From the NCBI RefSeq assembly GCF_001641265.1, contig NW_020167524.1:1-64000 (forward strand): DNA of 64,000 nt, read 5' to 3'. A model generated the notes under the pieces. It ran no database searches. It was not told the DNA's origin and was given only the letters and a program-made list of their open reading frames with translations. The position numbers and the translations under genes are program-made. This stretch comes from Pseudogymnoascus destructans (lineage: Eukaryota; Ascomycota; Leotiomycetes; Thelebolales; Thelebolaceae). Of the stretch, positions 54,171 to 64,000 are shown piece after piece; the first letter of the stretch is position 1, and each line of letters begins with the position of its first letter.

Positions 54171-57029
54171 CTAACCGTCCAACACATTCGTGTTGAAAAA
54201 CCTATGAATCTTTTTCCCCGCCTCTTTCCCCACCATAGGCGCCAGCTGCGATTCGCTCATATTAGACACTTCAATGATACTCCCCGCCTTCAACACCAGA
54301 TTCTTGAGATTCTTGCTCGTGACCCCCGGCACCACCCTCAACATATCCTGCGGCTCGCGATTGAAAACCTGATCCTCAGCGTTCATATCCTTATCCAGCC
54401 CCACCCTGACGGCAGCAATCGGGTCCGGCTCCGCCTGCTGCGTCTTCAAGCTCTCAAAGATCTCCGCCGTCTGGTAGGGGCTACTGGACCAGATGATGCG
54501 TAGCCGCGGGAAGGCGAGGGTGAGAAGAACAATCTTGGACTGGAGATCCGACGATGAATTGGCTGCTAGGGCTGACGATGAGCCTTGGGCATCACCGAAG
54601 GGCTCGAGCATGAAGGACTTGTTATGGTCGAATTCGATGAGCAGCATAGGCGATTTGTAGTGCTGGAGCATCGTTTCTGCTTGGGTGTAAAGGCGGCCGT
54701 CTTTAAACGAGGAGATCAGATCCTTGATGCTCTTGCGCTCGATACATATATCCGGTGACAGAATGTAGTCGCCTACGGTGAGCATACAAGGCACAATGAC
54801 CATATTGCGGCCGTGGAGGAGCGAAGGCAGAGAAGACCGGACTTCGCGGACATCGACGACAACTCGTGGCGGAGTGGCTGTAGCTGCGAGCCGTCCACCA
54901 CCCGCAATACGAGTGTTAATAGTCCGAAGAAATACATCCTCCTGGTCTTCAATCCCATGGGCATCCACCGTCATAACAATCGACATATTGGCCTTCTCCT
55001 TAATCAGCCGTGTAAAGGCATCTTTTTCTCTGCGGATCGCGGTCAGGAATCGTTGCTCCTCGACAGACCCGCCGTAGCACATGTAATATGATCTGACATT
55101 GCGGTCGTTGTGCGAGCTGCGGTAGACCTCAACGCGGCGGATGAACGTTGGCTCGGGTTCGTACATGATGATATATCGAGGTTTGACTTCTTCCAACAGG
55201 TGCTCGTCCATGTCGCCATCATATGCATGAACGACAATCAGCTCATCCATATCAAATAGCTCAAAGAAATCCTCTGTGACATCCAGTGGATCCACGATGG
55301 GCTCGGCCTTTTGCATTGACTCGGCATCTGTTGGACGGATTTCCGACAACAATGTTGCGACTTCTGAAGGCTTGTCCTCTCCTATTTGAACATTGCCATC
55401 AGCCCCGCGATGAGACGTAGATATATTGCTTCTGCCTCCTCTAATTCGCCTTCTCTTGTTCGGGGGTGGTTTTCCTCGGAAGCTGCTTGGCCCTCCTATT
55501 CCGCCGCCAGCTTCACTTAAGGATTTTTGGTTCTCCCCAAATAGAGATGAACTTATTTTTGCAAATTCCGGTTTCCATCTAAGATAATCTCTTAGCTTGC
55601 TCCGCATCATATGTGCCGCTGATGGCTTTGGTTCGGAGTCACCATCATCGGTCTGGTCCTCAGTTTGAACGTGCATAATCTGCAGGTATTCCTTTATTTG
55701 GCGGGATGTTGCTGTATCCGCGCACATTATCAAAATCGTGCCATTGGAGTCATCCCGGATCAGTGTATTGAAGTATAAGTCTCGATCGATTTCTTCCAAT
55801 GTTTCAGCTAGCTGCCCCCATTTCGGCTGTTCTTCTAAAACGGGACGAAGGGAACCCTCCAAATTTGTATTTGCGGAACTTTTGCGGTCTAACTTGCCGG
55901 TGTAGACTCGCCGCTTGGCAGTGTCAAATATCGTATGCGCGGCACCTAAGAAAAGCCAAGGTGATACATTCTGTCTCGTAGAGCCTGGAGGCGGCGAGTG
56001 CACGGCCACAACTGTATCCAAATAGCGAAGAAATGAGACGGCATCGTAGGTCAGTAAGGCATCTAACAGTCCACGGAGGACAGTCAAATCGCTGACTATC
56101 TGCTTCGTCTTCCAACTAACACGATGCCACACTGGATTGAGCTGCCGCCTAACCATCGCATCGAAAGCCTTGTGAATTGCCCGGTCAACGTTCCAGTCTT
56201 CCATTGCAAGCCCCGAATTTCCTTTCTTGAGCTCCCCGATGCTGGCTTCAACGCATTCCATGATGGCGTTTTGGATATCTCGCATAGCATCGGTCATCGG
56301 TACTTCCAATTCGATCACTTCTGCTTTCTTTTTCCCTTGAAGTGATCTTTGTATCGTGGCTTGATAGCGTGGCCAAAACGAGGCCTTCCTAAGGAAGAGG
56401 TTTCTCATCATTGTCGCAAGTGGAGCGAAGCCCACTGTGAATGCCTCTGGGTTGTCGGAGAATGCCTTGAGGAACCCATCTTTGTTCTGCTGCCTGTATA
56501 TTCGAAGAATGAAAGCTTCCGTGGAAGTCGCAACAACTCGATCAGCATGCAGCACTATAATACCCGTAATAGTGTCAGGCGCCAGCAAACTCGTCAATAA
56601 ATCGACGACAAGAATCCGGGATGTAATGCTGAATATGCCACCGTTCGCATACATCCTCTCTCTGGTGCCGACGTTCATAAGATCTGTATTGACGACGCTG
56701 AGACCTCGAGCTTTAGAGGAGCCGCTGATAGCTGCATGTTCAGCCAAGGCCTCTCCAATCCACCCATTCTCACGATCTTCCGCCCCGACAATAAGTACGA
56801 GGTTATTCCCAGCTGCGTCGTAAGAGTGTAGGAGATTCGTCACGATTCGTAAAAGGCCGCAACCCCGAGCCAATATGAGGAGCTCATCTTCGGTGCGGAG
56901 TTCGTTAAATATCTCCTGCTGGTACTCCTAGATAATGGTCAGCGGCGCCAAGGTAAGCTGGGCTATCACACATACCAGCGGCAGTGATAGCTTCACCGGC
57001 TGTTGTTGGTCATCGCTTTCGGAGGGCAT
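54171..57029 (-). CDS. RAD1: XPF/Rad1-type structure-specific endonuclease subunit
   Basis: Exons 57029-56976 and 56927-54171 with a 48-bp intron give 936 aa. Role: with ERCC1/Rad10 it cuts the 5' side of DNA lesions in nucleotide excision repair and acts in interstrand-crosslink repair and single-strand annealing. Seen: decayed helicase-like N-terminal half (EYQQEIFNELRTEDELLIL, LVVDLLTSLL). An acidic linker (around VDPLDVTEDFFELFDMDEL) and the ERCC4 nuclease domain follow, with VVVDVREVRSSLPSLLHG, TVGDYILSPDICIERKSIKD (ERK...D active site, about residue 745) and RLYTQAETM. A helix-hairpin-helix pair closes the protein (MLRVVPGVTSKNLKNLV). Complete. Confidence 0.94.
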
Positions 57030-57168
57030 ATTCGAAGCTCATTGTGGGCTTCTATTAATCCGCAGGTAGTCAAGCATTCCTCCTTGGAAACTCTGGTATT
57101 CAACTCCTTGGGCAGAAATCGCGTGGGTTCTTTCAGTTGAGCATTGGCCCCCGCGTCATAATCCCGTG

Positions 57169-57177
57169 GTCACGTGA
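57169..57177. promoter_or_regulatory. GTCACGTGA (E-box/Cbf1-like) in the XPF/small-protein promoter
   Basis: Lies 140 bp upstream of the XPF start and 236 bp upstream of the divergent small gene. The core is the same as before RPL14 and ATP7. Confidence 0.5.
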
Positions 57178-57268
57178 TATACTTTTAGCGCGTCGCTCAA
57201 TCTACGACACGCAAGTTTGAGGCGTGGACGACGACGTCATCACCCTTGTTACACAGGTACCCAAAGGG

Positions 57269-57276
57269 TATATAAG
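57269..57276 (+). promoter_or_regulatory. TATA box of the small plus-strand gene
   Basis: TATATAAG at 57269-57276. Because transcription would begin about 30 bp downstream, it argues against a start at 57224 and for the ATG at 57413. Confidence 0.6.
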
Positions 57277-57412
57277 AACGTCAGCAATGAAGTTCAGGTT
57301 ATCTACATCGTCTCTAAATCATCTACTACTACTACAGCCACCGTTTAATATCAAATCCTTAACTGAAAAGTCACCAACAAACCTGTCAACACTGAAAAAG
57401 CACTCATCCAAG

Positions 57413-57673
57413 ATGCCTGCCGGAACAGACGAATATGATAACCACCCTGCTGGTTCCATCACCGAGCAGATTGCCAAAGATCCCAGCTCCAAGACAAACT
57501 CAACAGCGAGCAGCCACCCCGTTCACAACGACTCCGAGCCGCATGGAGATCCTGTTCAGATCAGGCACCACCAAGCAAACCCAGGCCCCGCTATCCCAAA
57601 AGACTTCCAGGTGCAACAAGAGGGGACGAAGGAGGACAGAGCGAAGAGAGCCGCTGAGCTGAACAAGAAGTAA
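57413..57673 (+). CDS. Small hydrophilic protein of unknown function
   Basis: 86 aa, MPAGTDEYDNHPAGSITEQI to RAAELNKK. The frame is open upstream to 57224, but a TATA box at 57269 and a CT-rich leader favour this ATG. The protein is very polar, rich in Asn, His, Pro, Asp and Lys, without membrane segment or Cys, and is probably disordered. A TATA-box promoter and hydrophilicity are typical of stress-induced fungal proteins, but that is inference. Confidence 0.7.
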   Translation: MPAGTDEYDNHPAGSITEQIAKDPSSKTNSTASSHPVHNDSEPHGDPVQIRHHQANPGPAIPKDFQVQQEGTKEDRAKRAAELNKK

Positions 57674-57900
57674 AATAGCAGCTTCTACTCATTTGGAAGA
57701 ACCGGATTAAAGGCGTAGTTCACGACTTCGAACGACAATGAAAATGTTATAATAGCTGTAAGGGCGAGTTACGGGGACACGTTCGACGGAGGTGTGGCAT
57801 GGACAGGCTTGGATTACTCTATAGCTTGTAATATTGAATCAAACCAACTTTTGCCCATTCTCTATTGAAACTACTCGAATAACTGCGCATATTTTAAGTA

Positions 57901-59369
57901 ACGTAAGTCGTGGTGTAACGCGGGGGATGGCGTAACGCGGGGAATTCACCCCGCCGACTTCTGATAACTGTGAATAACTCAACAATGGTTCGCTGTAAAA
58001 GCCTGGGTGTTGCTGAGCGTGAAACTTTAATAGCCCAGGCAGTATTAGACGTCCAATCTAAGAATATAAGAGTGCATATCACGCTGAGAAAGTGCTGGGG
58101 CTGCCGAAGAGTTCAGTGACGCGACGCGTCAATGGAGGTTTGACACGCTCCCAAGCCCGCCAGAAACAGCAGAATTTATCAGGCGCGCAAGAACAGATAC
58201 TTCTAAAGTGGGTTAAAAACCTAACAATCAGCGGCTATTCTCCAGGGCATCGGTTGTTGAAGGAAATAGCTGAAGAACTCCGGTCGCACTGGTCACTCAA
58301 TTTTGATGACGTGACGCCAAACTTACTTCTACCCCAACCACGATTTTCCCTCGGTCGCGACTGGGTACCACGATTCATACAACAACATCCCCATCTACGG
58401 GTCGCTATTGGGCGACGGATCGAAACTGTATGCATGGACGGTGCAACAAAACCAGTGCTTACGGCATGGTTTAACGCGTACACCAAGGTGGTTCAAGAGT
58501 TTGGAATCACGCAAGAGAACACATATAACATGGATGAATCCGGATTTTCGATTGGGACAATGGAATCTACTCGAATTATACTTGATTCAACACTTCGTAC
58601 GAAGCATCAAGCGCATCCTGGCCGTCAGGAATGGGTTTCGATGGTCGAGTGCATCTGCGCAGACGGAACCATCCTCCCACCCCTCGGGATCTTTAAGGGC
58701 AAGAACGTTCTCCAATCATGGATTCCGCCCGCAGTCATCGACCAGTGGTTCTTCTCTGTGAATACGAAAGGCTGGACAAGCAACCTCCATGGGTTGGAGT
58801 GGTTAAAACGCATCTTCGAGCCAACAACACGTACAAAAGCAGATGGTCAGCACTGGCTTCTTATATGTGATGGCCACGACTCACACATTAGCGGGAGTTT
58901 CATTGCACATTGCATGCAGAACCGTATTGTATTACTGATACTTCCCCCTCATACATCGCACTTACTACAACCACTGGATGTTGCGATATTCGGCCCGCTA
59001 AAAAAGCATCTGACAGCAGCGCTCTCCCCACTCAACCAAGCGCAACTTGCGCGCATACAGAAGTATGAATGGATGGAGGCATACATCCAGGCACGGCTTG
59101 ATGTATGCAACCATCAGAACATTGAGTCAGCATACCGTGGCGCTGGCTTGTTTCCTTTTAATCCCCAGCGAGCATTGCGTATGCTGCTCAATGCTGAACC
59201 ATCAGTCAAGGCTGACTGACCAAAAACACCACATCAGTATGATATTTTTGACCGAGTCTTTATCAACAGCTCCCCCCCAGATGGGATGACCTTACGCTCT
59301 GCAAATGCGCTCCTTACAACTACGATTAATAGTGGTGGGGTGCTGTCAACACCAGTGCGGACGTACATC
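57901..59369 (+). mobile_element. Fot1/pogo-like transposon, 3'-truncated
   Basis: It starts at 57901 with ACGTAAGTCGTGGTGTAACG after a TA dinucleotide, the same terminal repeat as the fragment ending at 5252. The transposase lies inside. The 3' terminal repeat is missing because a foldback element begins at 59370. Confidence 0.88.
57985..59369 (+). pseudogene. Fot1/pogo-like transposase, frameshifted and interrupted
   Basis: It begins ATG 57985 (MVRCKSLGVAERETLIAQAV). A one-base deletion near 58060, relative to the copy at 5168, shifts the frame. From 58092 the frame is long and clean: GLPKSSVTRRVNGGLTRSQ (helix-turn-helix), WVPRFIQQHPHL (CENP-B-like part), and the DDD core YNMDESGFSIG, LLICDGHDSHISG, LLQPLDVAIFGPLK. 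A TGA at 59217, where the family has Trp, is followed in the same frame by PKTPHQYDIFDRVF and LTTTINSGGVLSTPVR up to the foldback junction. Three independent lesions make it inactive. Confidence 0.88.
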
Positions 59370-59580
59370 TGTAATGGTGGGTGCACCAGATGTGAGAATC
59401 TAGCCACCCAAGGAAGGGATGATTTTACTAAGACAACACACTGTCTTAGGAAACAGAGCCAAAGGGTTGTAGCTTAGACTATTCCACAACGCAGCAATCA
59501 GGTGTGTGATGTAGTGAAGTGGTTCAGACAAGTTGCAACAAATGTTGAGTCTGGGAACTCAGGGGTAAGTCAGAGGTTAA

Positions 59581-59969
59581 TGTTACGACGGAACAAGAAG
59601 GCTGGCCAACTACAGGACAGGAAGGAGGGAGGTCGCATGAGACCGGCCCTGGTACCTGGAGGGGCAGCGGGGAATAGTAGGTCCGAAAGTATCACGTGAC
59701 GGACTCGCAGGATGATGAGAAGAGTCCTAAGAGTCCAGGACTCCGAGGACTCGAGTGAGTTCCCAGGAGTCCACTAGGCACGACGCCACTATATAAGTAG
59801 ATAGTATTTCCTTAGATAGGAGCTTCGTGCTCAACTCAATACAGTATTTGTTATATACTAGTAACGTGTTACTTGAAGCCTTTGTGTCTGATCCCCTGCC
59901 TCCTCTGATAAGTAAACCTTTACGCAAGAGAACCTCTGTGTCTTCTATCATTTAGAAGTCAGCGTTACA
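59581..59969 (+). repeat. Solo LTR of the Ty3 element family at 1-2633 (389 bp)
   Basis: TGTTACGACG...AGCGTTACA, flanked by the 5-bp duplication GTTAA (59576-59580 and 59970-59974). It interrupts the left foldback arm; the unbroken site is seen at 3354-3369. The single copy of the 86-bp block shows this is the unduplicated form. Confidence 0.95.
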
Positions 59970-60860
59970 GTTAACACCTCACTGACTTTTCAGAAACAAG
60001 GAGTAACAATATGAATGCTTGGAAGCTTGTAAAAGACGTGGAAGTATGTGATAGTCAATTTACTGTATTGCCTGCTTGCCCTTTCTTAAGGAAAGGGCAA
60101 TCCTATTTATGCCAAAGGAGTGTAGTTCTCTCATTTTCCATGACTTTCCATGACTAACCAGGCTTGGTAAATGTATTAGAAATCAAGTGCGACCCACAAC
60201 TAGCTTGCTAATCATGTAGTGAATGTAAGAGAATCCCATAGAACCATCTCTTGGGTCCCTAGCCTATAGGAAGTGAAAAGGAGGTCCAAGGTCAGAGTAC
60301 CTATAGATAAATTATGTCATAACTTAACCAATCTTGTGGGTAACTAAGGAGCGATGACGTGTAATGAATCATAGAGGGTTGTAGAAGCTTCTAGAGCTAT
60401 TGTTCATGTTCCTAGGCCTCTAGTTGGTAGAGATATGCCATGTGGTAGTATTGGCCCACCCCCTTAAGGAGGAGATTTTCTTAATAACTTGTTCAATGAG
60501 TGTCCAAATGATATGCCGTGATGTATGTAGCATAAACAGATGTAGTAGAAGAGTTTGCAGCAATCGTTGAGTAGTATTGCTTCTGTTGTTGGTGTGATAA
60601 GCCAAGATATGTATGGTGACTTGTAGGTTTGAGGAGAAGATTTCTAAGTTTGCTCTTGAGTTTAATAGCAAACTGAGTGCAACGAATGTCAGTATGACAG
60701 TCATCGCTTCATAGTTACCCACAAGATTGGTTAAGTTATGACATAATTTGTCTATAGGGGTACTCTGACCTTGGACCTTCTTTCACTTCCTATAGGCTAG
60801 GAACCTAAGATGGTTCTATGGGATTCTCTTACGTTGACTACAGTTACCAAGCCTGGTTAG

Positions 60861-61092
60861 TGTAAGGATGCCTTCTCGTCTCTTATTCTAGGGAGTAGAC
60901 TCCGGGTAGCCGCGGGGTCACGTGTGATCATCTGGGTGGCCTAACCGAGTCGGAACCGAGTCGGATGGGTTTCGGATACTTGAGAAAATCGACTGTATCC
61001 TTCGTAGTAGACCTATAGGATAGCATCCGTTTAGCCTCCGACTCGCACTCTCATATGCTATTACTGTGAGCTGGGTGCCCTGTGTCCTTACA
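60861..61092 (+). repeat. Solo LTR of a second retroelement family (232 bp)
   Basis: TGTAAGGATGCC...GTGTCCTTACA with an 8-bp inverted end TGTAAGGA/TCCTTACA, flanked by the 5-bp duplication GTTAG (60856-60860 and 61093-61097). It interrupts the right foldback arm. No internal part of this family occurs in the window. Confidence 0.93.
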
Positions 61093-61488
61093 GTTAGTCA
61101 TGGAAAGGCTTGGAAAATGAGAGAACTACACTCCTTTGGCATAAATAGGATTGGCCTTTCCTTAAGAAATGGCAAGCAGACAATACAGTAAATTGACTAT
61201 CACATGCTTCTACATCTTTTCCAAGCTTCCAAGCATTGATCTTGTTATTCCTTGTTTCTGAAAAGTCAGTGAGGTGCTAACCTCTGACTTATCCCTGAGT
61301 TCTCAGACTCAACATTTGTTACAACTTGTCTAAACCACTCCACTACATCATACACCTGATTGCTGCGTTGTGGAATAGTCTAAGCTACAACCCTTTGGCT
61401 CTGTTTCCTAAGACAGTGTGTTGTCTTAGTAAATTCATCCCTTTCCTTGGGTGGCTAGATTCTCACATCTGGTGCACCCACCATTACA

Positions 61489-61944
61489 ATAGCATTTGAA
61501 TATGATGCTATAGTTGACACTATTTAAGAGAAGATGGCAATACAGTATATTCCTGACCGAAGCCCTAATATGCCAAATACTCATAGCCGGACAAGGCGGA
61601 ACGAAGACCGATATGAGTTTCTTAAATCACGACGAGGTCTCCATAGCTTACATAAGGGTCTAGCAAACCCAAAGCCAGCACTAAACCCAAGTTGCTCAAC
61701 ATTTAACTTCATCGACTTAGAATTAGATGATGATGTAGATGGGCTACCCCTAAGCCAAAGCGAGGGTGATTATGTACTACCCTCATTTGTACAGCCTACT
61801 GCTACTACAAAGAAGTCACGGAACGATAGTAGGCACCAAATACACTAAAGGGGGGTAGTTGATTCAATTGAAGCAAGCCAGGCCCGTAATACATCAAGGG
61901 CTGGTCAAGAAATTCAAGAGTCATGGCGTAATACAGACATATAG
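61489..61944 (+). pseudogene. Unrecognised decayed coding fragment, probably transposon-derived
   Basis: One frame is coding-like from the foldback junction to a TAG at 61942-61944, interrupted by TAA near 61525 and at 61846-61848. Recognisable stretches: TRRNEDRYEFLKSRRGLHSL, FNFIDLELDDDVDGLPLSQS, and after the second stop VVDSIEASQARNTSRAGQEI. Family unknown; the position between repeats suggests the C-terminus of a transposase or related ORF. Confidence 0.5.
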
Positions 61945-62191
61945 TAACAAATATAGAAATTGCCAACTCATCTAAATTACTTGTAAACTGTAAGTTACCT
62001 AATAAATAATGATAACATGTGACTTTCGTATATAGTCAGTCCCGTGACCGGTTACTTGGCAGACCGGTGGGGGACCGTGAGATTGGCTTTAGACCAGACC
62101 ACGGTCCAGTCTGGGGTCGGTCAACCGATGGGGTCGGTCCCCCATGATGCAGCCTAAACACATTATAGTCTTACATACCTTCCTAGCGAAT

Positions 62192-62320
62192 TGTAACGGG
62201 GTGCCAACCGTTACAGTGCGTTGTATATATAGCGTGTTACGCGTATTCCACCGAGCTGGAATACTGAAGTCTTTTTTGGCTCAGTGGGATGTAGCACGAG
62301 CGTAACCGTACATCGTTACA
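62192..62320 (-). repeat. Short LTR-like repeat, inverted relative of 20972-21311
   Basis: 129 bp bounded by TGTAACGG and CATCGTTACA. Read on the minus strand it matches both ends and the TATA-like centre of the repeat at 20972-21311, lacking its middle 200 bp. Confidence 0.65.
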
Positions 62321-62334
62321 TGGATGACGGTAAG

Positions 62335-62560
62335 GGGGTAGTAGGGTATGGGATAGTATGGGATGGAAATTAGGGATGATAGAAGGGGTAGTAGGGGATA
62401 GTATGGAATAATATGGGAATAGTAGGGATGGTAGGGTATGGGATAGTAAGGGATGCAAAGAGGGTGATAACGGGCGGGGGATAGTAGGGATGGAAAGAGG
62501 GGATGCTAGGGAGGGCAATAGGGGATAGTATAGGGATAGTGGGGGATAGAGAGATGAGGG
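62335..62560 (+). repeat. Degenerate GGGATAGTA-type purine-rich satellite
   Basis: Irregular tandem variants of GGGATAGTA, GGGATGGTA and similar, strongly purine-rich on the plus strand. No coding potential that is not compositional. Confidence 0.8.
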
Positions 62561-64000
62561 CGAGTTTTAGTATAGATGAACTTCTCCCCCCGACATATAT
62601 CATTTCTATCCACTTACCTCGCGCACAATATTTAGTAACCACCTTACCAGCGCACAGGCCAAATCCAGTACGGTGGCCATACTGTATTGCCGTACTGGCC
62701 GGCGCGACTGTCGCACTGGAGCGACGGTACAATCGCCGCTCTAATACCGACGGTGTATTGCACCGCCCGTGAGCGGCGACCGTGCCCTTGATCTGGGCAG
62801 TATCGCTGGCACGACAGATTTTGGAGGTAATACTGTAGTTAGAGTACTACTGTAATCGCGAAAGATCACCGTCGCTGGCCATAAGCTGTAGATTTCTCGC
62901 CACAGTATGGCGACGGCAATGCTGCCGTAATTCTGTGTGGACGCCGTTATGGTGGCCAGATCCGTATCCATACGGTATTCTCGGTGAAGCCATGGCGGCA
63001 AGATCATGGTGGTCATCAAGAAACGCAGAAATCCAAACATAATACCGTATATTTCTAATCTGCCTACTCTATCCAGCCCGGATCCACAGCCTGCGACTGT
63101 TCCAAAGTCGCACCAACCACCACATAGCCCCTCCACTCCCTCCCTGTGCCCGGCACTCCAGTCCTCGATCCCACCCCGAATCCAACACCAGCTCCCTTGT
63201 CCCACCCCCCCCAGTGTCTGAAAGTTGCGTATCCAGCCAAGTCCGCGGCCCAAGGCTGCCCTGTCAAGTGGGTGTTTGTTGGGGGGGGTAATATCCAAGA
63301 TGTTGCTGAGCGATTGTGTATGGTTTGTGTTGATGGTTTTCAGCGAGGGTGTGGTTGTTGGTCGGAGACAGAAGATTGTCGAGAGCTGGATATATCCACA
63401 TTGGTTTGGCACTGTTCTGGATGGATCCAGATATCTGTTAGTGGTTTGTGATAAGGGGTTGTTAGGTGACCGCAGACTTACCTGGTGGATCTGTGCCTGA
63501 GCTGTGGAAGAGCTGCCGAAAGTCCTTAACTGAGGCAGAAATGAACTGGGGAAAAGAAGAGGAAAAGAAGAGACTGACGAGAAGCTGGACTTACCTTGTG
63601 TAAAGCTGGCATAATGTCAGCAGCTACAGAGAGCACGACAGAGAAGGAAACTCCAATGTGGAAACACTAAAAAGAAGCCGCCAAAGTGGCACCAAAAACA
63701 GAATGAAGAAACGGACGAAATAGACAAATTTGAAATAGATAAATGAACCAAATACCAACCACTGAACGAGTGTGATCATCACCAGAGTTGTGAGCAGCAC
63801 TGCTGATAAACATAGACCCAGAAAAAGAAAAAGAAACAGCACTTATACCTGTTGAGTATAATCGGCCAAATGTGGCGCTGACCAGGGACCCCAAACAAAT
63901 ATCCATATCTATCGCCGCCTCCATTGCCACCTCTATCACTATCACCATTTGCTATCACCATCATTATCTCCAAACCAAGACACAAAAAGCTGAGGAGAAA
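62561..64000. other. Uncharacterised right end of the window
   Basis: No gene supported. 62680-63010 is dense in short inverted motifs such as GCCATACTGTATTGC, CCGTACTGGC and TGGCGACGG. 63060-63450 has Pro/Gly-type frames on both strands that look compositional. 63600-64000 is AT-rich. It may be another decayed element continuing beyond the window. Confidence 0.4.

Larger units (their letters stand above)
59370..61488 (+). repeat. Foldback-family element with two arms, carrying two solo LTRs
   Basis: It starts TGTAATGGTGGGTGCACC at 59370 and ends GGTGCACCCACCATTACA at 61488. The left arm runs to CAGTATGACA at 60698; the right arm (60699-61488) is the inverse of the outer part. After removal of the two LTR insertions it is about 1.5 kb. 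No coding capacity. The flanks (GTACATC and ATAGCAT) show no target duplication. Confidence 0.88.

Noticed and set aside
57224..57412. N-terminal extension of the small protein at 57413
   Set aside because: A TATA box at 57269-57276 lies inside the extension, so transcripts should begin downstream of 57224.
59370..61488. Foldback element read as one LTR retrotransposon with LTRs at its ends
   Set aside because: The outer repeats are inverted, not direct, and there is no gag-pol; the two real LTRs inside are complete solo LTRs with their own target duplications.
63006..63500. Overlapping Pro- and Gly-rich frames on both strands near 63.1 kb
   Set aside because: C-rich composition yields both frames; no splice or domain evidence supports a gene.

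Overview
The window is nuclear DNA of a filamentous ascomycete, most likely a eurotiomycete of the Aspergillus/Penicillium/Onygenales kind. Evidence: short spliceosomal introns (about 45-95 bp) with GTAAGT-like donors and CTAAC branch sites; typical Pezizomycotina gene content (tetraspanin Pls1, Chs5, Las17/WASP with a terminal Trp, homogentisate dioxygenase); Ty3/gypsy chromodomain retroelements; and pogo/Fot1 transposons carrying C-to-T decay of the RIP type. Class-level placement is inference.

Layout. (1) 1-5.3 kb: transposon island. It holds the 3' part of a Ty3/gypsy element with its LTR, an inverted LTR fragment, nested long-inverted-repeat (foldback-like) repeats and a truncated Fot1 element. 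(2) 6.4-19.9 kb: P4-ATPase flippase (DNF1 type), the SEN1 helicase and a short-chain dehydrogenase. (3) 20.5-27.6 kb: a second island with two nonsense-riddled pogo relics, an LTR-like repeat, one foldback arm, a broken Ty3 pol with a convergent Cys-rich spliced ORF, a gag scrap and another pogo transposase pseudogene. (4) 28-57.7 kb: gene-rich block: CHS5, an unknown protein, eIF1A (TIF11), LAS17, an F-box protein, MRS2, PLS1, a RING protein, RPL14, NAC alpha (EGD2), ATP7, an Mpv17-family protein, an NAD-binding dehydratase-like protein, a decayed P450, homogentisate 1,2-dioxygenase (hmgA), a Dabb protein, XPF/RAD1 and a small stress-like protein. (5) 57.9-64 kb: a third island with a Fot1 pseudogene truncated by a foldback element that itself carries two different solo LTRs, each with a 5-bp target duplication, then an unrecognised decayed coding fragment and low-complexity sequence.

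How the genes work together. Most are dispersed housekeeping genes, not a cluster. A shared theme is translation and nascent-chain handling (RPL14, EGD2, TIF11). Another is membrane traffic and polarised growth (DNF1, CHS5, LAS17, PLS1). DNA and RNA maintenance is represented by SEN1 and XPF. The one pathway-like pair is hmgA beside a cytochrome P450 pseudogene that resembles the aromatic-acetate hydroxylases feeding homogentisate; the P450 is broken by frameshifts and a stop. No rRNA, tRNA or CRISPR feature was recognised. The most informative signals are the stratified transposon insertions, the foldback-like repeat family, and the same convergent Cys-rich ORF layout in two different Ty3 elements.
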